From Gymnorhina tibicen (Eukaryota > Chordata > Aves > Passeriformes > Artamidae), in assembly GCA_013399875.1 (NCBI GenBank), contig VXAZ01008267.1, positions 179,390 through 243,389 of the forward strand: 64,000 bases of DNA, given 5' to 3'. Positions 39,951 to 52,430 of this stretch are shown here, one piece after another. Every line of letters begins with the position of its first letter. Positions within the stretch are counted from its first letter, which is position 1. Both the position numbers and the translations under genes were made by a program. Below the pieces are notes generated by a model, which saw only the letters and a program-made list of their open reading frames with translations, had not been told where the DNA came from and did no database searches.

Positions 39951-40062
39951 CTGCTGCGGGAGAGAGGGCAAAAGTTTCTTTCATATTTAACGCGTAAGAC
40001 GGCAAGAGAGCTCCTGGGGTGTTGGAGGGCGGGGGGACGCGCGGTGCCGCGGGATCGCGCAC
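39951..40062 (-). CDS. First exon of unit B, possibly coding
   Basis: The minus-strand exon ends at a strong donor at 39,951. An ATG at 39,984 opens MKETFALSPAA and is cut one base into the next codon. The frame is also open upstream of this ATG, back to 40,062. The next good acceptor (39,640) joins in phase and continues with hydrophobic residues (VFLILGMFL), giving a signal-peptide-like N-terminus across the junction. The alternative, which I consider at least as likely, is that this exon is 5'UTR and the true start is at 36,473. Confidence 0.4.
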
Positions 40063-40350
40063 GGCACGCCCGCTGAAGGAACAACGCGGCTCTCACGGGG
40101 AGCCCCGCGCCCCCGCCCGGAGGGCTTTGCGCGCAGCGCCCCCTCGCGGCGTGAGGCCGGACTGCGCCCGCCGCCCTCCTCCCGGTCCCGAGCTGCCGGC
40201 CCGGCCCGGCGCACTGCCCTCACGAGCGGGCCGGCTGTAACCCGGGTGCGCCTGTCGGTGCCGCACAGACCGCCCTGGCACAGGAAAGAGGAGAACTGCG
40301 CCCGATTTCACGGACCCCCGCAGAAGGCAACAAGTTCAGGGGAGCTTGCT
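39951..40350. promoter_or_regulatory. CpG island promoter of unit B
   Basis: This is a GC-rich, CpG-dense block between AT-rich flanks. On its minus-strand side it ends in a consensus donor, CCCGCAGCAG|GTAGGG (exon end at 39,951). That places a first exon of a minus-strand gene inside the island. The other end runs toward a probable LTR. The frame is open in several phases, as expected from GC-rich DNA, so most of the island should be read as 5' untranslated. Confidence 0.7.
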
Positions 40351-40360
40351 TGGAACGGTG

Positions 40361-40374
40361 GGAACACGTGTTCC
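40361..40374. promoter_or_regulatory. 14-bp perfect palindrome with E-box
   Basis: GGAACACGTGTTCC is identical to its reverse complement and has the canonical E-box CACGTG at its centre, the binding core for USF, MYC/MAX or CLOCK-type bHLH factors. It sits between the 40 kb CpG island and the LTR-like block. The outer halves resemble steroid-receptor half-sites, but the spacing of two is wrong for that class. Confidence 0.4.
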
Positions 40375-40428
40375 AAAATACAGCCATGTCAAGGAAACTC
40401 CCCTGTCCGCCCCATCCGGGAGCCACTC

Positions 40429-40975
40429 TGGCACCCCCTGAGCTGGGACGAAGGCCCCTTCGCAGCTACACACCTCACACTCACAGTCAGTCGAGGTTTC
40501 CCTGTAGGTTCTATGCTAGGGTTCCCATGGCACAGTCTCAGACGTCCAGATCCTTAAAATAATTTAATCATGGTGCAATAACTAAATCACAAAATAACAG
40601 CTTGAGCTGGTGTCTCCGAGGAGGGACCCCGAGCACAGGAACCCCCGGGCTTTTATACCCTCACAGTCAAAGCACATGGAAGTCTGGGGTATCCCAGCGG
40701 AGTCCTCAGCTCCTGCCGTGTCTCTGTGTCTCTGAGTGTGCGGTCCCTGGCTGGCAGCACAGGTCCCCGTGCCCTTTGCTGTGCAAAGGGTCAGCAGTTC
40801 ATGGCTTCTTGCCTGGGGCTCCTGGCTCCGCAGAGCTCAGCCTGGAGCTGCACACTGAGCCACATGCGAGGAATGTATTCCTCAACAGCCATGCTGGCAA
40901 TACGGCCAGTGGTACAACCACTCCGGCAGAGGACGCAGCTAGAGGTGTTCCTGTGCCAGCCAAGTGGAAGGTCAC
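40429..40975 (-). mobile_element. Probable solo LTR of an endogenous retrovirus
   Basis: Read on the minus strand, this block has a TATA box (GGGTATAAAAGCCC, TATAAAA at 40,651-40,657). A GC-rich R-like segment follows (GCTCGGGGTCCCTCCTCGG), then an ATTAAA polyadenylation signal about 85 bases downstream (40,563-40,568). This is the order of promoter, R and poly(A) signal in an LTR. No gag, pol or env frame is present on either side, so I infer a solo or fragmentary element. Its boundaries are estimates: the lower one is taken from a CA end followed by a TGG primer-site-like sequence. The upper one abuts a CR1 tail. Confidence 0.45.
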
Positions 40976-41032
40976 ACTGCAAACCTTGGTGGTTTAAAGG
41001 TCTTTTCCAACCTAAATGATTCCATGATCTCT
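40975..41032 (+). mobile_element. CR1 LINE 3' end fragment
   Basis: TTTAAAGGTCTTTTCCAACC followed by TAAATGATTCCATGATCT matches the very 3' end of CR1. It abuts the probable LTR on its left, so the LTR may have inserted into, or next to, this older copy. Confidence 0.7.
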
Positions 41033-44000
41033 CCGTTAGGTAAACACTGCTATGGTGTGGCACATCTATAGGCACACAGAATCTGTGCATTCTCCCAGTT
41101 TCTCAGCAACAGGACATTAATTGGACAGAACAACACACCAAAACAATGCCCAAAAAACCACCAACATTCCCTTCCAAAAAAACCCACCACCCCACCAAAA
41201 CAAAAACCTACAAAGCAAAACTACCCCTCCTGCTGGTACACTGGTACTGGAGGCATCACCAAAGGAGTTTCAACAGGAAAGACTCAGCAGTATAGAAAGG
41301 GTGTACGTTTTCCCTTTTGAAAGGGTGAGCGGGTCAAGTGATGAAAAGTCATCTCTGTTTGCAACTCTTCAAGAAACTTTAATATTCCTTGAGATTAAAG
41401 GTGTTAACTATGCATCCCATACTGAACATATCATATAAGATATATTGAACACAGCATTAACGTGCATCAAATAAACATGGCTATTTTCACCAACTTTCTC
41501 ATTTCAACCTGACATCACTGTTTCATGTGGGAAAATCTGCTAAGGAAATAGAGCAACTACAAGAACACACAAATATTTAGGAGAAAAACACAAGTATGGG
41601 AAGTTTCTTCTTCTTGATTCTTAGAAGAGAAGACAAATTTGTAAGAATATTTGTAATAGTTTGTCTCACCGCAATGAAAGCAATGAAATGTATTCTTACC
41701 AAAAAAAATAAAAAAGGTTAAGCTACGAGACACACAACTGAAAGCAGAAAAAAGCAGTAGAGTTAGAAATCAAACAGTCCAGCCTGCAGGTATAAATGAA
41801 CACACCTGCATTAAACTCAAGAGAGGTAGTGGGTACTGGACATCCATGTTTTACCTGCTAGGCAAAGAGTAGGACACTCATAACCTCACACAAAAGACTG
41901 CATGAGTAGGGAAGACAAACCCTGTTTCTTTCTCTGTATGTGCTACATTTTTTTTAAATGGCAAGCCTTTCTTTAGCTTTAGAACTACAACTGTTACATA
42001 GCTCTCTTTTTTTTCATTTAGATACAGAAATTTGAACAAAGAACATAGCCTGGAAAAACATACACATAGGGAGAAAACAGTGTATTTGTCATACTGTGGA
42101 GTCATCTTTTGGCGATTTGCACTAACCACATGTAAGTACCTAACATATTTAAAGGGATTAACTTTCCATGTCTATTTCAAACTTCTAAAATATATTTAAG
42201 AGGCTGTCCTTCATATAACTTACACTTAACTTTACAGTTCATTCCTAAGCTACTTGGCATTAAAGGTTTCCTTGGTTCAGTTCAATTAATGTAATTTCAC
42301 AGAAAAAACCCAACCAGGAACAAATCAATGTAAAATTCTGCAATAAACTATTTCTATATCAGTGCAAGCCTGTTGTAGCTATTATTTTGCCTACAAAATA
42401 TTTTAAAATTAAGCCATTTAACCTTTCTATAGTTTTGGTTTACTGCTTTTTTTAATGTAAAAATGTAAATAGTTTCAATTATCCCGATGCTTTTCTTAGA
42501 CACACCTAGCTATTTCCTGAGAAATGAAAGACACAAACAACGGTCAGTTTCTGGTAAAGTTTCACTTTTCTTCTAATCACTTAGGTTGTATTTATTTGCT
42601 TTATATCAGGGGCTGGAGATCCTTTTGGTACAAGTTGTGGGGCTTTTTCTTTGGAAGGCTGCAGATTTCTGGGAATGATTTAAGGGCGGGGTTTCAGAGT
42701 TTGGCTTTGATTATCTAGCATTAATATAAAAAAAACCCAGAAATATCTGTCAAAATATATCCATCAGCAGTAGAACATAAAACAACTTATGTTCACTGAC
42801 TGAATACAGTATTATTCTGTTTAATAAAAAAGCCCCAAAATTTTTACCGTTTATGCACTAAGTTTTAACTGTTCTTATCTTGAGGTCACATGCAAGAATA
42901 CAATGCTTTCCTGAACTCATTAGGAGTTCCTGAGAAGATCAAGGTATTGTCTATCCCACAGCTTCTACAATCAGTCAGGATAAGGATCTGGGCTTCCTGT
43001 TGCTAACCTCTTAATTGTTCCAAGTCCTGATATATCGCACAAGATCTTCCAAACCTATGAATTTCTACCACTGGCAGATTTTTCTTCAAATAAGAACCTG
43101 CAGCAGTACATAACCTGAACCATACCCATTTCCATCCAAGTAGAAACAGCAAGAGAAGACATCATTACACAATCCCATAACAATTGAAGTGGCCAGATTT
43201 TTTTTTCTTATAAAATAATCAAAGTGAATGATGACAACCTTGATGTTGATATCTCTGTATAAAGGACACTAAAATTAGCAACATTTTAAAACCAAAGGTT
43301 CTGTGGAACAGCTGCCAGTAAGCCAGAACAACAATGGCAACACTGCTATGAAATTGGATCTCTGAGGAACTGAGACCTGAAAACCTCTACCAAAAGCTTT
43401 TTAAGTGCTTTACAGAAAACTAGAGTTGCCAGTTGTTAATGCATAGAACAGTCAGAACATAGACAGTAAGTGATAACCAGAGACTAAGCACACACATACA
43501 TTTCCAAAATTACTCAAGACAGTGGTTCAACATGTATTTCTTAAACAAATATTTGGGCTATTTAGTTGATGATTTTTACAGCCATTGTCACTGTTTCTGT
43601 TAAGAGTTTCTCTAGCACTACATAAAAGTACACATCTGTAGAAGAATTTCCTCATGTTTGAATGGTCAACTTTTAAAATCAAGCATTAAAGTCAAATGGC
43701 AAGGGAATCTATACTCCACTGTTCAAAATAACCTTCATTCCAATCTCAAAAATGCATACAGCACACTTATCTTGCTTCCCTTACCAAGCCTAACCTAACT
43801 TTAGTTTATTGTTTAAAATTTTATACAAGGCAGGCATGTTTAAAATGCAAAAAGCAAGCATGCTTAGTGAGTTCATAGGATAAGCTCTGTTTGCCGTATC
43901 AATGAAAAAGCTCTCAATGCCTACATTAAATAGAGGTTCTGTCTTGGTTTACAGAGCATTCATCCAGTCTCATCTATTTTAGTTCTTCTCTTTCAAAATT

Positions 44001-47000
44001 AACTGGGTTCTTGAAACACGGCCACAGGAAGTTTAATCTACGTGGCAAAATGGAAAGTAGAAACTAATATTCAACCTACTTGAAAAAAAACCCAACCCAC
44101 CTGAGTGGCTGCATTCACAAGTCCATTCAGGTGGATTGACAAGCCCAAGTCTCTACTAGTTTAGGCTCTGTTATACAGACCATACTATTAAAACTCTGAA
44201 ACACTACATATATAGTGAAATATATTTATTACAGGATTTATACTAGCTGTGGAGCAATGGATTTATAAACCTCACATAATATATAGTCCTCCTATATAGA
44301 ATTTCATAATGCCATCTCTTCTCATAACAAAACCACAGTGTCAAAAGAAGGATGTCCCAATAGAGATCAAGATTTATGGACTAATATTAAAATTAGTCGA
44401 AGAAGAAGTAAGTACTTCATTTTCTTAAGTTAGATATTTGTTAACCATTTGTACAATGGTAGCTAAATCAAGTTGATGAACAAATTATTCCTCACAGAGA
44501 GGTGCTGTGAGACTTCAGAAAGTTACTCTTAGCTAGAGGTATTTAAAACTATTGTATCTATCTTCCTAACAGAATACTATTTTTTAAAAAGTTAGAGATT
44601 GTATGTTTGCCCACATATAAGTTGGATAGAACTTTAAACCTTCTCCCTTCTTTTCTATGTCAAAGACAGAAATAATAATCTCTAAAGCATTACAAGATTC
44701 CTCAATGGAAAATACCCAAGTTTAGATTTTTAAAAAGTAGTATTCCTATTTAAATCATAAATGAAAGACTTCCTTCAGTGTAAAGCAACAGCACACCAGT
44801 TCTTCTGCAATACAAATGTCTTTGCCCCTTCTTTTTACTTAGAAACTTGAATGCATTTCCATTTGATAATATGAACGTAACCAGAAAGAATAGATGCTGC
44901 TGCCAGAACTATGCAATTTGATTTGAATAGAAAACAGCCCCAGTCTTACACTAAATGTAGTTTCACTACATACTCCGGGCTGAAGCCTTCAACATTTTTG
45001 GCTTATAGAAGATTGGCACCTGTATCAAAGGAAAACAAATTCACTCCTGGTCTGAACAAGATGCCTGCCCCTCATTGGGGACACACAATGATTATATTAA
45101 ATTCAAGGCAGGGGGAAAATTAGATACTTAAGGAACTTACTTATCAGATAGTACATGATTGAGTATAATTTACCATAGTAATACATCACCTGCTGTTAAT
45201 TTCAAGCAATTCTTCCATGTAAATTTTGTATCCCTCAAAGAGAGTAAAGTTTTCTTCTGTAGCAAGCATAGAATGCTTAGGGATATTGTTTCCATTGAAT
45301 AAAGGGGGAAGTTTTTTGGTGGGTTTTGGTTTGTTTTCTAATTAGCATACAATTGTCTCCTGTCTTAAGGAAGAGAAAAAAAAAATCAGTAACAACCAAA
45401 ACACCAGATACTGCAGAGGATGCTCCCAGTAGAATTCCACATGGGCCTATGGGCACCACAGTATTGTAGCTTTAAATACATAAACATTTGCAAAATATCA
45501 TTCATGTTTAACAGAAAACAAGAAAAGAGGTGGAGAATTTGCACTTTTAGAATTTCTACAAAGGAAAGAGAATGGATGTAGCTTAGGTTTGGTGAGGTTT
45601 TAGTTTCAGGGCTGTGAGCACAGGAGAGGAAATTCTAACTTTCAGTGTTAGATGTCACATGAAATCTAATTTCCTATTTGGAAAGCTACAACATACTTGG
45701 ATGAAACAGGAGTCCAACTAAGGTACTAAATTAGAGTTCGAAAATGTTTCTAGTAAGAAGGGGTTTTTTTTCTCCCCTAAGTTTGAAACCAAACAGGTTT
45801 TGCTTATTAGCAAATAACTAAACACAGTTGCTAAAAGCACTGCTAGAATAACTGTCAGTATATTGAAGTCGCTAAGTAAACAAACACATAGAAAGATGAA
45901 GGAACCAAACAAAAAAATTGTTGAGCCACCCAAGACAAAACGTCAATTTTTACCCTATATGGAACATTTCTGTACTTACGCACAACCATGCAGATTTGCT
46001 TCCTAAATAGTCATATTATCAGAGTAAAGCTTATAAAATTGCAGAGAGGTAAACAAGATCACCATAAATAAATAAAATTAAAAAAACAGAAGCAATACCC
46101 AGCACACAAACTTTGCAGCTTCAGAAAGTGAGTGAACAGACTTTGCCTAAAAAACAGCAGTCAAGGCAAAGTTACTGTTCCTAAACACACAAGCTCCTCT
46201 GCTCAGGCATTCTGACAATCACCTGGGGGCAACAGAAAAGCTCAAAGGGCACTTAATAGTTCTACCCAAGTATCATACATTAAAGTGGATCTATGTAACA
46301 GACAAACATATTATGAGTGATAAGTAGTAAAGTACAGACTAAGACAAAAGAGTGGTGACATACTTTTTAACTCACACATATCATCAGATTAAAAGGATTA
46401 TTCTAATTTCTAATGCCAGAAGAAACATATGTGAGATCAGCATGCATTGTAAAAGATTTACAAAAGAATTCCTTATTATGGAAGAGAATTGCTGTATTAC
46501 ACCTATCTGAAGGAGAGGTTAAGCCTGGTCCTGTTAGAAGCAAGAAGGAAAAAAATAAGCTGCCTTTGAAGAGCAGAGAAAGGGAACCACTGAAATTTAA
46601 GGACCTGGCTGAACGTGATCACCAAGGAAGGCAAGAATTCCTTTATTTAAAGAAAAAAAAAAATTATCCAGTCATCTGATGAGAACAGAAAGACTAAAGA
46701 AGACCTGAGTGCTTTCTTCACTTGTGACTTTTAAAAGACTAGTAATTGTAATAGTGAAAGACAGGAGGATTCTTTTCCAAAGTTTTCAAAGACTGGAATT
46801 ACTTCCTCCTTAAGGAAATGTAAAAGAGGTGTCAAGACTATCATTTTGTTCATGCTAGCTTTCATCACTCACACAGAAGAGCCAATGAAATGTGGTTAAA
46901 ATTAAGAATAGGAGCTAAGTACACGTGAAAGGGAGAAGGCTCCTTTCCTCAAATAGCCCTGTTATTCCTTGCTTAACTCTGCTGTATATTTTAGACTGAA

Positions 47001-47689
47001 TCCTTATATTCTTTCAGGAGTGGCTCAAATCAAAGCAACAGTTCTGTATCAGAAGTGAGGCCTGCTTCACTTCATTAGGCATTTCTGAGCCAGAGCATTA
47101 CTGAGGAGGAGCTAAGCATAGCAGAGACAAGAACTTCATGACCAGCGGTGCACTGTACATGGAAATTGCCCTGGGCCAAACAAGGCAAGATGTATTAAGC
47201 CCTGATGGGCAGGGGCACAAGGAACAGGAAATCAGAGTTTCCACAGGAAAGCTCTGCAGCTGCATAGGAGATATCAGAAGCAGCTGCATCACTTGGGCTT
47301 TACCCAAACCTCTGAAAAAAAATGCCTATCGATCATTGTCTTACCTTTGACGTACTTGTTTTGTTTAAAGACATACAGTGTTTTCATTAGCTACTAGCTG
47401 AGGAATAAGCATCTTCCCTAAAGATTTCTGGTCTCCATTCCATTATATATCATAGATTCAAACTGTAATACAGAGCCTGTACTGTAACTTGTTAAGTTAC
47501 CCTACACCTTAATGTAGAAGTCACTGTTACTTTTAAATTAAGCACCTCTCCAAGTGAATTGCTTTCAAGCAAACAGTCGCTGGCTGCAAATGGAAAGTAG
47601 CAGCATCTCCGCAACCAATATATAACAGCTGTCTGAACAAGAAAAGCATTAAAAATAAGATTTGAAGGTATATATGGATACAGATAGCT

Positions 47690-47717
47690 CTATATATGTG
47701 TGTATATATATATATCT
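47690..47717. repeat. TA/TG microsatellite
   Basis: Short alternating TATATATGTGTGTATATATA tract, partly degenerate. Confidence 0.75.
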
Positions 47718-48917
47718 ATTTTATAAGGGCTGTAATACTGCAATATTAAGCAAGAGCAAAATTAGTTAGCATACAGAGTTCTTTACCACCATCTTCCTGC
47801 TGATGCATGAGACTTCTAAAAGAAATTCACCACAGGTCTAGCCCCTTTGAAGGCTAAATGTACTTCATTTTAGGTATTAAAAAACACCTAAAGGTAGTGC
47901 CTTGTATATCATGCTCAATATGCAAGCAGATTACATTTAAAAAAATGTGGTCAAAAGAAAAATCAATCACACTAAAATTTATCATTATCAAGATGCATAG
48001 CTGTTCTTCATGCCAGAAAATAAGTTCAAAATGAAAAAGCTTTACAAAATGTTGAAAACAGAAAATTTACAAATGTTGAATGCTGCCTAAAAAGAAAACC
48101 TAAACAAACAAAAACAAAGCACAAAGTTCCCAGAATCCTGAGGAAGGTAAATCCTACCAGACAGGTTCAACAATTCTTTTCCCCTCTAGTCTGACAGACA
48201 CTTTCCCACTTCACAGATTAAGCATCTGTTCTGTATCCCTATTAGCATTTCCATCTTCTGGGGCATGTTTGGTAGATGTGCCTCAGATGTTCCACATTAT
48301 TTGAACAACATGAGGCATTGAGTGTGAGGCATACCGCAAGTCATTTGTCACTACAATTAGGTATGGTCTGCAAAGCTCTTCAGCAGAAACATACTTCCCT
48401 AGTCAGGCATCAGAGTGAGAACTAACATTCAAATGAAGCAGGAGGCAGGGGGGAAAGCCCACAAAAAGCCTTATTAAAAGTCAGTGAGGCCCACTGAGCT
48501 ATATCTTAATAGAAACTTTGTGATAAAAGAAGAACTTGCATTTTCTGTGTATTTTTTCCAATATCCACTTTAGAATTTATATAGACACAACTAATGAAAC
48601 TGCTGAGCAGGGTACTGAGCACCAAGTACTGCTTTAATCCTAAATGTTTATTTAAGGAGAATAAAAGACAAGAAAAAATAAGAATTTTTTAAAATAAAAT
48701 ACATTTAAAAAACCGCCACACTTTTCTCCTCATGATGGTCCTTTATTAATTATGCTGGAGAAGAAATTAACCAAACTTAGGTGCTATACTTGCAAAAATG
48801 CTTGTCAAGTACTAACAGGCACATTAATTATTTTGAATAGTGTTCGGGAATTGCATTTACAGAAATAGGCTTTTCAGCATAACTGGTGCTCCAGACAATT
48901 TTACAGAGAAGTCATGT

Positions 48918-48988
48918 GAGCTTTTCAAGACCTGACTGGATAAAGCCCTGAGCACCAAGGCTGATCAGGGAACTGATTCCAGGGAGTA
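48918..48988 (+). mobile_element. Diverged CR1-like fragment
   Basis: CTTTTCAAGACCTGACTGGA and TAAAGCCCTGAGCACC match the region of CR1 about 100 bases before its 3' end. The terminal block is missing or too diverged to recognise, so this is an old copy. Confidence 0.5.
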
Positions 48989-49153
48989 AATTAGTAACAC
49001 CAAAAAATGGCAGCTGGCACATTTTTCCACCTATGTATTATTTTTCCTTATCACACATATTTTTAAAGGAAAGCACTTGAAATAAAACTCTCTCTGCATT
49101 CTCCAACAGGGAAAGATACCCTGAAAGACAACTTCTTACTAAAGTGAAAAACT

Positions 49154-49171
49154 AAAAAAAAAAAAAAAAAA
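49154..49171 (+). repeat. A18 homopolymer
   Basis: Eighteen A residues followed by CCCC. No retrocopy body was recognised upstream. Confidence 0.9.
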
Positions 49172-50404
49172 CCCCAAACACAACACGTTTATTGCCTATA
49201 CAAAACACAGTAGATTTTTAATACAGAATACAATAGATACAAAAGAGCTGTGGACCAGTGCTAAGAATATTTGTTTTAAACCCACTACCTGATTGCTTTC
49301 TAAACATCTGACAGCAAGTATAAAAAGCACAATAATTACTGAGAAATAGTCCAAAAACTAGATCAGCACTGGACAGCCTTGTTCCCAATAAGGAAAAGCT
49401 ACATGACTCAAACGTGAACATTTGATGTTTGTAATGGGAACACATTTTCTATATACATATAGAATGTAGGAACGTACATAAGCACTAAAAACTTTTAAAA
49501 TTAGGCAAAGCTGAAGTTTTCCAAAGCATAAGCATCCACAGAACAAAAACTTAGAGTAAAAAATTATACTAATGCTCTCAAACCCTCTGCCTCCATTTTT
49601 CTGTTTCATTTAAAAGACTGATTTGGAGTTCCTACTCTAATGTTCAAAGATGTATTGCCTTCCTTGAGCAATAGCAAGATATGGTGTTCAAGGTAAACTT
49701 CTGCAGCAGAAAATTTATTATACTTTGAGAGAGAATACATCAAAACAAAAATAATTATGGTATAAAATTCTAACAAAGACAGTTAAGGAAGCCAGCATGT
49801 TATATAACTAGAAATGAAAATCAGTAACAGAAGCAAACATGGGTATGTGCTACACTGGAGATGTTCCAATGGCAGATCTTATCATGCATTCAAATTCTAT
49901 TTTATTGTATATTTCTCCTCTATAGACTATATCGAACAAATAAAGGAAAGTGAGAGCTATGAGAAAATATGATCGAACATAAAATATTCTAATTATTAAT
50001 GACAATTAGGTAATAATAGAACACAAAATATTCTATGACATTCTATAAAGTACTATAGAATATATAACTAATAAAAATGTCCTGAATAAAAAAGTCCACA
50101 TAGCATATCAACAACAGCCCTGCAGTATTTTTGTCCTGTCACACCAATGTACTCTCTGTTCTCAAAGGCCAAAAGAAAGTATGGTCTATCAGTTTTACTA
50201 CTTGACTATAGAAAAGCAGTGTGTTATATTACTTTTGAAGGACAGTTTAAATGTTGGTTGGATCTATGCATACTCATTTCAGCTCGGAAGTGCTTTAGTG
50301 ACAATAGTTGCTCTGTAGTTGACATCAGTGCGTATCTATTTCCTACTGGTAAAATCCTTACATTAAAAGCAGCAAAGAAAAGAGCGTCTATGAGGCACTG
50401 ACTT

Positions 50405-50462
50405 GGGAATTAGAACACTGAGTAAGGTCCCTTCCAACGCAAACCTTCCCACGATTCCGTGA
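50405..50462 (+). mobile_element. CR1 LINE 3' end fragment
   Basis: GGAATTAGAACACTGAGTAA and GGTCCCTTCCAACGCAAACC, followed by ACGATTCCGTGA, correspond to the CR1 3' terminus with divergence. It carries several CpGs that have not yet decayed, which may point to a younger copy. Confidence 0.65.
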
Positions 50463-50990
50463 GTGCTTTTGCCAATGCACTGCAGTACCCGGCTTCACCC
50501 ACGAGGGGGCAGAGCGCAGACGGCAGCGCGCAAATCCCAAAGGAGGGAGGGCTCTCCGATTTGCACGGAGCACTGACGTTAATGAAAGAAAACTTGAGAG
50601 AACTGTTGAACATACAGAAATTGCACAAAAGAAATACAACAATTCGAGAATTACTAAACACAGAGACCGCATCTGGCTTCAGAAGTCCCCAAGCTGCAGA
50701 TGACTAGGAGGCCATTTGCCCTGTTCCTGATCTCTTCCTTAGACATTCACTTTTGGCCATGATCAATTACTCCACTGTATTAAATCAAATGCTCTTACTG
50801 GATTTAACACAGTACAGACAGTCTTCTAGTCAGATAAGTGATATGCGCAGTAGCAGCTCAAAGTGTGTTAACAGTACAATATAGACAAGCAAAACCAGAA
50901 AAAGATACATGAAAATCTATTCATGACAGTACTGCGAGAATGACCTTACCACTTAGAAGCCATTGTTAACCACTGATGAGCGTATCACAA

Positions 50991-51148
50991 TTAGGATGAA
51001 TCCATCAAGACATTTTCCCCCGAGTTCAACGTTGTGCTTCGAGATGTAAGAGTAGACAAAAATGTAAACAGTTTTGAGTCGGCTGGTATGTAGCCAAAAA
51101 CTGGAGAAAGATCTCCAAACACAGTACAGACAAATGAAGTACAGAGCT
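50991..51148 (-). CDS. Possible terminal coding exon of unit A
   Basis: A textbook acceptor (TTTTCTCTTTTTTTTTTTCAG) begins this exon. Spliced from the 52.4 kb exon it reads ELCTSFVCTVFGDLSPVFGY onward and ends at a TAA at 50,991 after about 52 codons; the tail is S/T-rich. The in-phase join to the upstream candidate is the best support. Against it, the other two frames are also open for 40 or more codons, so this could be an untranslated exon. The sequence to the left has no further strong minus-strand coding signal and may be 3'UTR. Confidence 0.4.
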
Positions 51149-52338
51149 CTGAAAAAAAAAAAAGAGAAAAATCAATCAAACCTTAGACACTTAACAGAGA
51201 TGTCGACAATTTCCCAATCCTTTAGAATTCTGAATTTATCATTGAAAAGTTAAAAACTATAAAAATCTGTTACATGTGTCTTCAAAATTGCTGTTCTGCT
51301 CAGAAGCTAATGACTCTTAATGATTTTTTCCCCATGAAAGAGAAAAATTAAAACTGACACCAAAATAACATCTGGTTTCCCACGCTCAGCATATTCCGCA
51401 TGCATCCATTCTTATGAAGGGTTTTAATTGCACTTTAGTTACAAACATATTTTTATTAATCGTATATAACCACCCTAAAATGCAAGTAATTCTGAATCAA
51501 TTTTTTCATATTAGTCATTTTATTTATTTCTTTTCTGATTTTTGGGGGGTTTTTTTCTCTGCTCAGTTAGCAGGAGGATGTGGTCAGAAAAAGAAACAAA
51601 CAATACTTCAGCTGGGTCTTCCTAACAAAGCCTTGAGAACTTCTGGAGATTCCTTCACAATAGAAGTTTGTATGCAACTGACATACTTGCCGCAACTTGC
51701 CTAAGCAGCAGTTTGTTTTTGTTCTTCTATAGTGCCAAACTACAGTAAAAGCACTTTAGTATTTTTAATTTCACCCTGAAGGCAGATCAAGCACTTTCAA
51801 CTGTTTTTAACAACTCCAGTCTCATCATGCAGTAGCAATCCACCACTCCAGAACATCTAGTTTATACGGGGAAAATGTTTTTGTTCTGTTTAAAATTCAT
51901 AGCTTGAAAAATCCCAGGTATGTAAAAAACTCTGTATATCAACATGATTTTCAGTGCTGTGATGCAGCACAAATGTAGCAGTTTCCTTTAAGGATGTGTG
52001 AATTATTCAATCATCATCAATTCTTTTATGTACAATTTGTTCCACTTCTTAATTAGTGTTTCCAAAAATACAAAAGAGAGACCCACATAAGTGCAATCTA
52101 GAAGTAAAAAGCCACATCCTGAAGATTTTAAGATGTAAAACAAAGCTTAAAAGTGGGACTGTGAGACAAGCAAGAGAATTAGATAAACTTTTGCAACCAG
52201 GAGGCAAGCTGATGTTTATATTTAAATTGGGAACGTATTACGTAATTCCTTGGAAAAGCAAATCAAATTTTTTAAAGACTTGACCAGTTACAAAGGGAAG
52301 CATTTAAAGACAGACAAAATTCTGACTGTGAACTTCAC

Positions 52339-52430
52339 CTGTTAAATTTTGCAACTCTTTAATAAAAATGTCAACTGTTTTCCGTAGTTTGTGCATTTGA
52401 CAATGCAGTGCTTTTACCTCTTCAGCATCA
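52339..52430 (-). CDS. Coiled-coil-like 92-nt exon of unit A
   Basis: Only one frame is open. It reads DAEEVKALHCQMHKLRKTVD and then IFIKELQNLT, with leucine, valine and isoleucine spaced like heptads and charged residues between them, as in a coiled coil. The donor is ACAG|GTGAAG. The acceptor side is complicated by an 18-bp tandem duplication (GAAGAGGTAAAAG twice), and the pyrimidine tract is weak. The exon leaves one base of a split codon, and the 51.1 kb exon takes it up in phase with the frame that runs to a stop. Reading through the donor instead would end the protein about a dozen codons later. Confidence 0.45.

Larger units (their letters stand above)
41033..50404. other. Probable intergenic stretch between units A and B
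   Basis: AT-rich unique sequence with an old CR1 piece at 48.9 kb, an A18 run and a TA/TG microsatellite. The longest frames (up to 105 codons) have no splice or family support. The 3'UTR of unit A may extend into the right end. Confidence 0.45.

Noticed and set aside
39987..40311. Several overlapping frames in the 40 kb CpG island
   Set aside because: Arginine-, proline- and alanine-rich frames in all phases are the normal result of GC-rich DNA.
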